DNA of 64,000 nt from Annona cherimola (lineage: Eukaryota; Streptophyta; Magnoliopsida; Magnoliales; Annonaceae), in NCBI GenBank assembly GCA_030490835.1, contig CM059977.1, forward strand, positions 19,821,335 to 19,885,334, read 5' to 3'. Below, piece by piece: positions 22,095 through 33,325 of this stretch (its first letter is position 1; every line of letters starts with the position of its first letter). Both the position numbers and the translations under genes were made by a program. The notes below the pieces were generated by a model. The model saw only the letters and a program-made list of their open reading frames with translations. It did no database searches and was not told where the DNA came from.

Positions 22095-25000
22095 CCGCAT
22101 CTGGCCGTGCTTTTCAGTAGATGAAATCTGGTCCGTTCGTTTCATGCGCTGCGTGTTTGTGGAAGAAAGAAGTGCAAATGGAGAGAGAAATACACACAAT
22201 ACTTGTATAAAATTCAAAAAAGTTCACTGTGTTGTCATTCTCTTCAAATCTGCTGTTCTTTTTCCCTTATCAGCCAATGGACCTGAGGAGAAGAAGACTC
22301 TGCGAGAAGAATATCAGACAAAATGACATACGAGACATTTTAAACCCTAAGTAACCATCCTATTCTCGTTCTCCTTCGACAGACTCTTTTCTCAATCGAT
22401 TTGCAGAGCTTATATCTACCTCTTAAATCCTCACGCATTTTGTCAGCGGATTTGATTTTCAGCCCTAGATGTCATGAAGAATCGGTGGTTGCAGTTAGAG
22501 GGCTCTTGCAGGGCTTGTGGATTTTTGAAGACACTTATCGATGCTCCAAATTGATGGTTCCCAAGTCAAATTTTTTCAATAAGTTATCTGCCCGCAGATC
22601 CTGAAAGGGATGTTATCTTCTACTAATCATTGCTACCTAAATTGGGAGAGCAGAGATGGTCGTGGTTTTGGAGCCGCCATCCAGCTGCTTAGGTTCTGTT
22701 TTTCTGATTAGGGATATTGACGATTAAGTGAGGGAAGGAGAAGATGTATTTTGGTTGGTCATTGAAGAAGATGGGGAGTTACATATTTTAGTGGCTAACA
22801 ACGAGGGGGTGCTATTGCTTAGCTTAGAATATTCGATCCAGTGGTTGGCGTCATCTCCAATAGTTGCCATGTTCGATGGAGCTGATGGAGCATCATGTTT
22901 TCTGCTCTGGTAGTCTAATAAAATCTATGCGCATTCAATGAAGTCCAAATTAGTGCAATTTATATTCTTAGTTACAGGTGTCGTCTTTGAAAACAATCCA
23001 AATCAACATGCTCCATTTCACAAATGAAAATGCTAATTTTTTTGTTAGCATCCTATTACGTTTTTTTTCAAAGACTCGCATTAAATGCTAATTTCTAACC
23101 TAGCATGTGGATTCATAATCTCAAATATTTTGTACATTAACATGAAAATATAAATAAAATTACAAAATTAGTAAACTGATTCCACTGTAATTCCATTTAT
23201 CATTTTAGTTCAAAGATAAAATAGCATGTTAATTCCTGCTATGGGCATGCTGATTTTTAGGTACATGAACACGTTAATAAAAATAGAAATACAAAATCAT
23301 TATGAAATTTCCATTTGACATTTGTCTCCTTAATTTTAATTCATACTCATAATATAAGTGATATTATAGTTTTTAATTAAAATTTTAATATTAAATGAAT
23401 GATACTGATTAGTATAAGTAATAATAATAGCTAGCACATGCTTAAAAATTAAATTACTAAAAGCTAACTATTTTGCATTGCAATAATCAATTATTCATTG
23501 CAACGACTAGTTGTCGAATAATGTAACAACGCGAATTGAATATTGAAAGATATCATTCAATTTTTTATTTTTCGAAAAATCGTATCAATATATTTTTAGT
23601 TAAGAAACTAACAATTTATAGTATACATTTTTGTCTAATAATCTAAATTAAAAGTTAAAAAATTATCTGAATATAAATGCAAAGTTATAAATTGAAATAG
23701 ATATGAAATATTTTTTACTATATATTATCATAATATTATTTTAAAACTTATTTCATATAATATTTTTAACTATTAATTTATATTACTGGGCAAAAATATA
23801 TATTCCAAATTGTTATTTTTCTATACGTGGTGTGAATGTAACGTGCTGTACATGAAAATCAGCATGTTGTGTACATAAATCAGCATATTGTGTATAGCAT
23901 ACACAATCAACATATTCTGTATAATAATCAACATGATTTGTATCGCAATCAGCATGCTATTGTGTTGAATTAGAAATGTATCCAGGGTATATATAGTGTT
24001 TGTGCATAAAAGGATTGATTCATCATATGTAGAAATTAACATGCTATACTTTAAAAAAATTTAAAAATTTATTTTAATTTCTCACATGTGAATACCAATA
24101 TATTATATATTGAATGAGCATACTGTGGCGAAAGAGAAATGCGTCTTGTGACTGTAGGATTTCTATGGGACTTGTAAAATGCTAATTTCTGATATAACAT
24201 ATTGATTTCATGATCTTAAAAGCACAACAACATGCTAATGTAAATGAAATTGTGTAATTAGTGTACTAGTTTTGTCAAAACAACGTCTTCTAATAGCATG
24301 CTAATTTCTATTATAACATGCTGATTTTTTAATCATAACTTTAGAAATTAAAGTTTTAAAATTACTTATCTAAAAAAAGTAATAGGGATTGTCAATGGTA
24401 TGAAAACAACACATTTGAAACAATAAATTGATATGCAAGTGGAATCATAGTTACAGATTTAATTAAACAATATGCTAATTTCTAAATCGGCATGCTAATT
24501 TTAATAATTTTAAATGTTATCCAACTACTTTATTATAAATTTGCATCTATTTTATTTTTCTACATCTTTACAATTAATATCCCCAGAAAGGATTGAATAT
24601 TCAGGATTTTTAAAATTAGTACATCAACTTAGAAATTTACATATCATTTAATTAAATCAATCACTATAGTTCCACTTGCATGTTTATTTGTTGTTCCAAA
24701 TGTGTTGCTGCCACATCATTGACAACCCTTATTGCTTGTTATATAGATAAATAATTTTAAAATTTTAGTTTTTGATATTATAGTAGAAAATTAGCATGCC
24801 TATAGTAGAAGTTAGCATGCTATTAGAAGACAATGTTCTAGTAGAACTAGTATATTAATTATGCAATTTCATTTATATTAGCATTTTGTTGTGCTTTTAA
24901 GATTATGAAATCAACATGCTACCTCAGAAATTAGCATTTTAAAATTCATGTAGAAATCCTAAATCTCTGGCCTCGTTCTCTTTCAACACAGCATGCTTAT

Positions 25001-26965
25001 TCAATATATAGTATGCTAATAATCACATGAGAAAAATCAAAAGAATTTCCAAATATATTTTTCTAAGTATAGCATGCAAACTGCTACATATGATAGATTA
25101 ATCTCTTTATACATATATCCTATGAATACCCTGAATACATTTCTCATTCAACATGGTAGCATCACCTACTGGCATATAGAAAAATAAATTTTCAATATAC
25201 ATTTTTTCTAGTAAAATAAATTAAAATGTAAAAATATTATGGGTACTAAAGTTTTGAAATAATCTTTGTAATCAAATTTTTTTAAAATAACAGTCAACTA
25301 ATATTTAGCAAAAAAAATCTTAAATCTATTTCAATTTATAACTTGGCACTTCTATTCAGAAAATATTTTTAAAATTTTAATTTATATTATTAGACCAAAG
25401 TATATGCTATAAACTATTATTTCCTTAACTTAAAATGTATTGACAAGATTTTTCAAAAATTCAAAAAATAAATGATATCTTTCAATATTTAATTTTGGTA
25501 ATTTGAATAACTTGATACATGTTATCCATGTTGTTACACCATGTGGTAACTAGCGGTTGTAATGAATAATTGCTTATTACAATGCATTACAATGCAAAAT
25601 AGCACATTTAATTTATCTTTAAGTTTTTAGTGATTTAATTTTTTATAATAAGCATTTATTAGTTATTATTATCACTTACATTAATCATCATCATCTATTT
25701 AACATTAAGATTTTTAACTAAAAATATAATATCACTTATATTATGATTATGAATTAAAATTAAGGAGATGACGAATGTCAATGAATTTCTCACACTGATT
25801 TCGCATTTTTTTATTTTTATTGACGTGCTTAGTAGGCGGATAGCAGAAACTAGCATGATATTTTATATTTGAATGAAAAGGATAAATGGATTTAGAGTAG
25901 GAGTAGTATACTATTTTTGTAAATTTATTTATCTTTCTATGTTAACGTACAAAATATTTGAGATTATGAAATCGGCATGCTATTTAGCATTGCATGCAAG
26001 TCTTTAAAAAATATAATAGTATGCTAACATAAAAAATTAACATTCTTATTTATGAAATCACTAAATAATACACATAGAGCACAGTGATTTAGACTATTTT
26101 GAAACACAACACTTTAACTAAGAACATGAATTGAACGAATTTGGACTTTATTGAATGCTTGTAGATGTTATTGCACTACTGGAGCACCAAAATATGGTAC
26201 TTATCGGCTCCATCTGACATTGTTATTAAGTTACTAAAAATGGTGAAACTGCAATAAAATTTGCGCCTCCTTATCTTCTTCAATGACCAACCAAAATACA
26301 TCTTCTCCTTCCCCCGCTCAATCGTCAATATCCCCAATCAGATAAACAGAACCTAAGCATCTAGATGACGACTCCAAAACCACGACCATCTTTGCTCTTC
26401 CAATTTAGGTAGCAATGATTAGTGGAAGATAACATCCCTTCAGGACCTGCAGGCAGGTAACCTACCGAAAAAATTTGACTGGGGAACCATCAGTTTGGAG
26501 CATCAATTTGTGTCTTCAAAAATCCACAAGCCCCTGCAAGAGCCCTCCAACCGCACCCACCCATTCTTCATGAAATCTAGAGCTGAAAATCAAATCTGAT
26601 GACAAAATGAGTGAGGATTTAAGAGGTAGATAGAAGCTCTCTAAATCAATTGAGAAAAGAGTCTGTCGAAGGAGAACGAGAATAGGATGGGTTACTTGGG
26701 GTTTAAAATCTCTCATATGTCATTTTGTCTGACATCCTTCTCGCAGAGTCTTCTTCTCCTCAGCTCCATCTGTTGATAAGGAAAAAGAAGAGCAGATTTG
26801 AGGAGAATGATCGCGCAGTGAAAATTTTTGAATTTTATACGAGCACTACGTGTGTTTCTCTCTCTATTCGCACTTCTTTCTTGCACAAACACGCAACGCA
26901 TGAAATGAACGGACCAGATTTCAGCCGCTGAAAGGGACGGCCACATGCGGGAGTTGCAAGAGAAT
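22095..26965. mobile_element. 4.9-kb foldback with about 2.4-kb inverted arms
   Basis: Two arms, about 22095-24515 and 24605-26965, are inverted copies of each other around a loop of about 90 bp. Paired landmarks: CTCCCGCATCTGGCCGT (22093) against ACGGCCACATGCGGGAG (26937); TTCATGCGCTGCGTGTTTGT against ACAAACACGCAACGCATGAA; TTTGTGGATTTTTGAAGACAC-like blocks near 22520 and 26515; AAATGTATCCAGGGTATATA-like blocks near 23970 and 25120. Identity looks like 80-88% with indels. Both arms hold broken frames that look coding in origin (22144-22326 against 26713-26946), but none is intact. The arms are rich in GCATGC and CATGCTAATTTCT words. No clear target duplication was found. This could be a foldback-type transposon or an inverted duplication able to make long hairpin RNA. 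Confidence 0.85.
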
Positions 26966-26984
26966 TCGAGTTTGACAGGAGTGA

Positions 26985-27455
26985 TTTCGTGAAACTCTTT
27001 TTATTTTTGAAATGTTGATCATGAAAAATTTAATTAATTCATTTTATTTTACATCATTTGTTTAGCTAGGAGACAAAATTTCATCACAATCCAATTCGGA
27101 TAGACCACATTTACTCAAAAATAGGAGCATTTATGTGTAAATTATGAAAAATGCTTAGATTCATTCACGCATGTGTTAGAATGTAACAATATTTTATAGA
27201 ATCATTTATCTACGTAATATTGACATTTTAGATGATTTAGATATTGAAAAAACTATTTTAAAGTTGATATTTTAATATTGAACCATTTTATTATGTTGAT
27301 TTTACACATATATAGATAGGACCCATATACAATGAAAATAAAAAATTAAAGGGGTTTCCAATATACTATAAATGATGCTAAATATAATAAATTGAATAGA
27401 TTTTCTATCAATCATCAAGATTTTAAAAATTAAGGGGGTTTCATAGAAGCGTATA
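26985..27455. repeat. family D foldback repeat
   Basis: About 470 bp immediately right of the large foldback. Left end TTTCGTGAAACTC and right end GGGGGTTTCATAGAAG are inverted. The core words of family D are complete here (TTTTGAAATGTTGATCATG against its partner ATCAATCATCAAGATTTT). Confidence 0.65.
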
Positions 27456-27469
27456 TATGGTACTTGATT

Positions 27470-27748
27470 CCACACAGCCGAGTGCACTAAGCTTTGGTGT
27501 ATCCGAGTGCAAAAATTCATTTTTTAATTTTTTTTTGAAAATATTTTTATACTATGGTTAATTTAAGTGTGTTCAAAATAAAGAAAATGTCACCGATTTT
27601 GAAAAATCTAAAAAAAATAAATCTCCAAAAATAATAAAACTTAATACACATACGGAATACACTTAGATTAATAGTTATATACAAATATTTTTAAAAAATA
27701 AAAAAATGAATTTTTGCACATGCGTGCACCACATAAGGTCCCTATATA
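27470..27748. mobile_element. hairpin MITE, family B copy 1
   Basis: Left end CGAGTGCACTAAGCTTTGGT then CGAGTGCAAAAATTCATTTT; right end AATGAATTTTTGCACATGCG. Inner core AATACACTTAGATTAATAGT. Relatives at 29646, 47880 and 63027. Confidence 0.75.
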
Positions 27749-29645
27749 GATTAGTTCAAGTCATTTAATTAGCAAGGCAAGAAAGCTTAAACCTTTTTAT
27801 CCGTTGTACCTCTCTAAACACTTAGCATAACCCTAATACATATTATAGTATATATTTAATTCCATGGATTCGGCACCAATTAACATAACTATATGGATAT
27901 TCATTTCCATAAGAAAATAGCAAACCAACGTCTCTTTTCAAATATCAGAGAACAAAAATAATAATAGAAAAGACTGAAAGAAATTAATGATACCTTTTGT
28001 TGAAATCATCCACCGTCCGCTCTACCACACTTGAAATCATGAAAATCATGCTCAAAATTTCCAATGACCGATGCCTAGGTCTCCTAATGGACATGGCGGC
28101 CCCACCCTTTATTCACATGTGCGGCTCCTCTTATCCCTCTCCCTTTCTAGTAGACGCCTTTACATGTGGTGCCAAACTTTAACCGTTACGAGTCTCTTCA
28201 CCATCTATATATGGCATATGCATCCCCCTTTTTACCTCTATATAGTATATATAGGATATGCATCCCCTTTTTAATTTATAACTTCCATTCAAACAGGCCC
28301 TTTTATTAAATTAAATTTCTAATCCCAACTTTTCCTATACTTTATCTCTTAAAATTAATTTAGATAAATTCTATCTATTAAACCTTATCTATATATCAAC
28401 TTCCATGAAATTAATACTACTCATTCATGTCATATATAAATGAAATTATAAATATTAAATTCACTTCAATATTTTCATATCAAACCACGCCTCAAAACAT
28501 GCCTTATAAATAATGTTGTAATCTATAAAATTCTATCTGAAGATACCTAATTAGAAACCTATATAAAGTGGGTGTCTAAAAAGCAATATATAGATATATA
28601 TATATATGAAAAATAATCAAGTGCATTCAAATTGCATTATAATTCCATGCACTATGGGGCTCATTTGATCATGAATAAGAAATTTATTCCACTCATTGTA
28701 TTTATAATTATTTATTTTATTATCATATTAATTTTCATCCAAATCCAATATGTGTATGTGCACCATTTTAAAATGATACAAAATCAATACAATAAAATAG
28801 TTTAACTTAAGTATCAAGTTTAAAGTGGTATTTTCAACCTCTCAACTGTCTGAAGTATGATTTTTATATAGATAAATGATTGTATAAAATTTTATTACAT
28901 TTTAATATGCATTGAGCTCATTTTACAGCAAACTCCCATGTGCATAAGATAATTTCTCTATATGTATGTGCGCGACTTCGCGGAGTGCCCAATTTGCTCC
29001 CTATTTTTATATGCATCTGTAATTCATTAGCTCAACATATCCATTTGGTTAACTTCTCAATTTAAAACCCAAGCCATTCTTATCTTCATTATATGCCCAT
29101 ATCTAGTTTCAATTCAAAATCATCTATTGTAGCCCCACACATTAAATTTAACAAAAGGAATTTATATATCCTTCTAAATTGTGTACTTGAACATTAGGCG
29201 TTTCCATTTATAACCAAAGCTCTTAACCATCTAAGCAGCCATAGCTTTTATCTTCTTTTTTTTTATACATCCGTAACTTTTATCTATAAATTGTGTTAAT
29301 ATAACATTTAAGTCCACCTTATATTAAATCCCCTTAAAGCCCCATACAATATCAAAGAGCCCCATACAATATCAAACTTGGGTGTTTCAAGTCCATAAGC
29401 TCACTAATAATGTAGGACCACAAAATAAATAGTATAATCATGATAACGCTTCCTCACATCATTCTATCAAAATTGTACTTTTATATAAATTAGAAAATGA
29501 CCTCTACTTTTATCATATATTAAAAATCAACTCATTATTAGGTTATAAATATAAAATCAACAAAATTTTACACAATTATCAAATCTTCTTCACCTATGTA
29601 TATAAAGACTAATTAAAAAGTCATTTAAAATTGAGGATTTTACAT
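27749..29645. other. gene-free stretch
   Basis: AT-rich. Family D words recur at about 28670-28930 (AATACAATAAAATAGTTTAA). A near repeat of ATATGCATCCCCTTTTT sits at 28217 and 28257, and a perfect 20-bp tandem (GCCCCATACAATATCAAAGA) at about 29340-29379. No gene is supported. Confidence 0.5.
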
Positions 29646-29992
29646 CGAGCCCCAATCTAGTGCACCTAGTGCACTGAGCTTTGGTGCACACAGGGTGCAA
29701 TTTTTTTTTTTTTTAAATTGTTTTATACAATTGTTAATCTAGGTGTATTTAACATGTGCATCAATTTTTGCTACTATTGGATTTTTTGTTTTGTTAAAAT
29801 TAGTGGCATTTTTGTCATTCATAAATTTCGAAAATGCCGTTGAATTTAAAAATCTAAAAGTATCCAAAATTGATAAAAATTGATAAACATATTAAATAAA
29901 CCTAAATTAACAGTCGTATAAAAAATTTTCAAAAAATAAAAAATAAGTGAAATGCACTCAGGTGCATTCAGTTGGTTGCATTTTACATCAAG
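29646..29992. mobile_element. hairpin MITE, family B copy 2
   Basis: Left end CTAGTGCACTGAGCTTTGGT then GCACACAGGGTGCAA; right end GAAATGCACTCAGGTGCATT. Core words TTGATAAAAATTGATAAACA and ACCTAAATTAACAGTCG pair with TTGTTAATCTAGGTGTATTT on the left arm. Confidence 0.8.
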
Positions 29993-30394
29993 GACTTTGA
30001 TCATTAATCCCAGCAAACCTGAGCCCTCTAAATATTCTTATTTCTCGAAAATATCCTTTTACAGGCTGGATATGTCAATTGCTAGCTATGTGGTTCACAA
30101 TAGAAAAAACGGCTGAAATTTTGGAGCCTAGAAGGTAAAATACCTAAAACAAAAGGTACTTCTATGTTAACACTTAAATAACTAGATAGTTGGCATAATA
30201 TGCATAAGTGTGTATGTAAGAGGTTCAAGGTTCGACATCCATTCAAAACAAAAAAAGCACTATGTTTATGTAATGGGTTATACAGAAGTTGTTTTATATA
30301 ACTCCTTCTATTTTTAATTTCTAAATTTTTGTTTCATATAACTTCTTTCGGTTTTAATATGGGGTTGGTCCTCTTAGGTTGGCTTAAGTAAGGT

Positions 30395-30613
30395 TTTACT
30401 AAGGACAGCCTAAAAAATATATTTTTAGGTATTTTTTTAGTTTTTAATAGGAAATTACGACAATACTACTGTGTTTAAAAATCTTTAAAAAATAATTTAA
30501 AAATCCATAATTGGTAAAACGTGGTTTATTGATTTAATGCACATAGCTTAACATGTTCGTAAAAAAAACAAAAAATACTTTAAAATATGTTTTTAAGGTT
30601 GGCCTAAGTTGAT
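30395..30613. mobile_element. hairpin MITE, family G
   Basis: About 215 bp with imperfect inverted ends (CTAAGGACAGCCTAAAAAAT on the left; AATATGTTTTTAAGGTTGGC then CTAAG on the right). The interior (CCATAATTGGTAAAACGTGG, CATAGCTTAACATGTTCG) follows the same core as families A, B and F. Confidence 0.65.
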
Positions 30614-30635
30614 TATCTTCCTTTCAATATTTAGG

Positions 30636-30912
30636 ATACATTTGGTTATATATAAAAGTTTTCAAACTAAAACTTTTCACTTCAAAATTTTTTGTTCTCA
30701 CAACTATTGTATTTTTTATTATTTCTTTACATATTTATATATAATTGTCCTATTTTCAATCATTTCTATACAACTTATCTATCTATTTAACTTTATTTTC
30801 TTTACTTATCAACATTATTCCTATAATATTATATTACTTTATTCTCTTTCGAAAACTTTTATACACAATTTTTTCAACTAAAAGTTTTATCATTTTCTAA
30901 ATACATCCCTAA
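30636..30912 (-). repeat. family C foldback repeat
   Basis: Reverse-oriented family C copy: CAACTATTGTATTTTTTATT, AATTGTCCTATTTTCAATCA, ending AAAAGTTTTATCATTTTC and TAAATACATCCC. Confidence 0.6.
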
Positions 30913-30919
30913 ATTTATA

Positions 30920-31370
30920 AGAGAAGATTCATTTTGTTTATTGTATTTAACATCAATAGTCTAACTAATAAATCAATTTCTATCAAAATCAAAGATGTGA
31001 ATGGGCTACATTTACTTTAAAAATATATTTTTTCATGTCTAAATTATGAAAAAATACTTAGATGTATTCATATAAGCATTAAAGTGTAATAATTTTTATA
31101 GAATTATTTATTCGTATATTCATGATATTTTATACTATTTATATTTTAAAAATACGATTTCAAATTTGACGTTGAACAGAAAAACCATTTTAATAAGTTA
31201 ATGTTACATATTTTTAAATGGGGTAATGCACAATGATACTAGAAAAATCAAAGAGTTATTAAGATAATAAAAAATGATGTTAAATCTAATAAATAAAATA
31301 AAAATCATCAAAAGTATAAAAATGTTCGGGGTCACTCAGGAGAATGATTTCATAGTAGCAAAGCCTAAAA
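30920..31370. repeat. family D foldback repeat
   Basis: Core words ATTTAACATCAATAGTCTAA, AAATTATGAAAAAATACTTAG and AACCATTTTAATAAGTTAAT, in the family D order, with right end ATGATTTCATAGTAG. Confidence 0.55.
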
Positions 31371-33325
31371 TAAGCATAGCAATATAACCCGGATCCAACC
31401 CTTTTTATTTTTAATATCTGTTTCCCAAGCAGAGATAAGGGCTAGCAATCATGAATTCATGTTTCATGAAGTTTTCCAGAACGCGACGGATATCAGAAAA
31501 CATCTGATAGTAAACACGTAAATCATGCAGTCCATAAAATGCGTATTGAATATTCATTTTGTGGACTAACCCATGAATTTTTCGGTGCTTTTCGATTGAC
31601 TGTACTGTGCCATCCAACCTGTGAATCATGGCGATTATAGATATTGCCGAAGAGCCACTGCGTGGAAAATGTAGGGGCGGAGCCATCTCAACCATCTTTA
31701 TAAATAAATAAAAAATAATATACTTTTTTATATTCTTAAGCATCCGATATTTTGACTTTAAAATAGAATTCAATTTGATTGGAACTTGGAACTGATTCCG
31801 TGGAGTTGAATTCATAAAAACCTCTTGATTTCCAATTTGATCATTTCATTTGAAATAATTTATTCAGCAACGGATATAAATATCATTTAAATCAAATATT
31901 TAAGTGCGTCATCATCATTTAATGTTAGTTGAATTAGTATATGAATTTTAAAACTTTTATTTAATTAAGGGTCAAAAATCTATATCGATCTTCTATATTT
32001 TTTTTCGATAAAGAAAAACGATTTGATGCATCGTTATAACATTCTAATACTAACATTAATGTATCTAATACTTTCCACAGTTTACATACAATTATATATT
32101 TTAAATTATGATTTCCTCCACACTTTTACCGAAATAAGTTTTTTTTTTTACACATAGTTAAATAAATAATGTTAAAATATAATGATTTAGTTAAATTTAA
32201 TTCAAGGATTCAATAAGCCCAGGCCAAGAGGTTCCAGGGCAATGATCTAATGTGCTCTGGTTCATGGAAACGCAGCTGGGTGCTCGTTCATGAATTGGTT
32301 TTTTTCCCTTTTAAAATAATTTTCAAATCCAGACTATTAACTATGCTTATCTATACATATTTATTCATATCCCAAAAATCACATTCGTTGAAACTTACCT
32401 CTAGTAAAAATTTGATATCTTTTAAGAGGTAATATTTAACTATTAAAATTTGAAAATAATATAAGTATAAAATAATTATTATTAAAATTTGAAAATAGTA
32501 CAAATACAGTGTACATATTTAAGTTTCCAACTAGAGTAATTTTTGAAATTATGAATAAATATACTAAATGATTTAGATTAGAAAAAAAAAATCTTAAAAT
32601 AAGACAAGTAAGCATTAGATCGTTACTCGTATGGATGGAACCAATTCTACGAGATTGTAACACGTGGCTCTATTCCACAAATTGCTTTCCACAGACTTTC
32701 CACGCAAGGGGCTACAATGGTTGAAATTTAAGAAGATTAAATTAACGCAAATATTAAAATTCTTTTGTGTAATGTGTCGTCAACAACTAGCATTAATTTA
32801 TTCCAAATGTTAATTCTTTGCATTAATTAGATATTCTGGTGCTATCTAATCCTTGGCGCACAGATATTTATTAGTCATCGGTGCATCTAAGATTAGAAAG
32901 CGCCAGATGTCTATCATGCAACCCCATTAATAAAAGGATTACGGTTTAGCCTGAGAACGGCACAGACGTTAACCAAGCACGCTGAGCAGAGAATCGGTAA
33001 ATACAAAAAATTGCCGCATAAACAAAAAAAAAAAAAAATCTTAAGGGTTTCTTCTAAATTATATAAAATTTTTGAACCGAATTTGTAATGAGGTAAGAAT
33101 GCAGTGATGCAAATTGAAACTGTATTGAAAATAAGTTAAGTTGTGTTGGAAATTGAATAAGCCGTATTGGAAATTGAAAAATTATCTTAAGAATGATAAT
33201 ATAAACTTAATTTAAAAATCTTGTATAATTTAAAATAGACCTTAAATTAGGGCCAAATCATCCATTCAGCTTCGTTTTATAGGATCGTGAACGGTATTTT
33301 TAATGGATTGGTATCTATTATACGC
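31371..33325. other. gene-free stretch with one unexplained frame
   Basis: Mostly AT-rich. The minus strand at 31411-31815 is open for 134 codons; its C-terminal 90 residues (from MVEMAPPLHFPRSG) look more protein-like than the rest, but I recognise no family and see no partner exon, so it is not called a gene. A monotonous ATTGAAAATAAG segment lies at 33040-33245 and an A15 run at about 33026. Confidence 0.4.

Noticed and set aside
23821..24042. 73-codon Met/Ile-rich frame in the foldback
   Set aside because: It is produced by repeated CATGTTGTGTA-like words, not by a gene.
30223..30243. GGTTCAAGGTTCGACATCC resembling a tRNA T-arm
   Set aside because: No acceptor stem, D-arm or anticodon arm can be formed around it.
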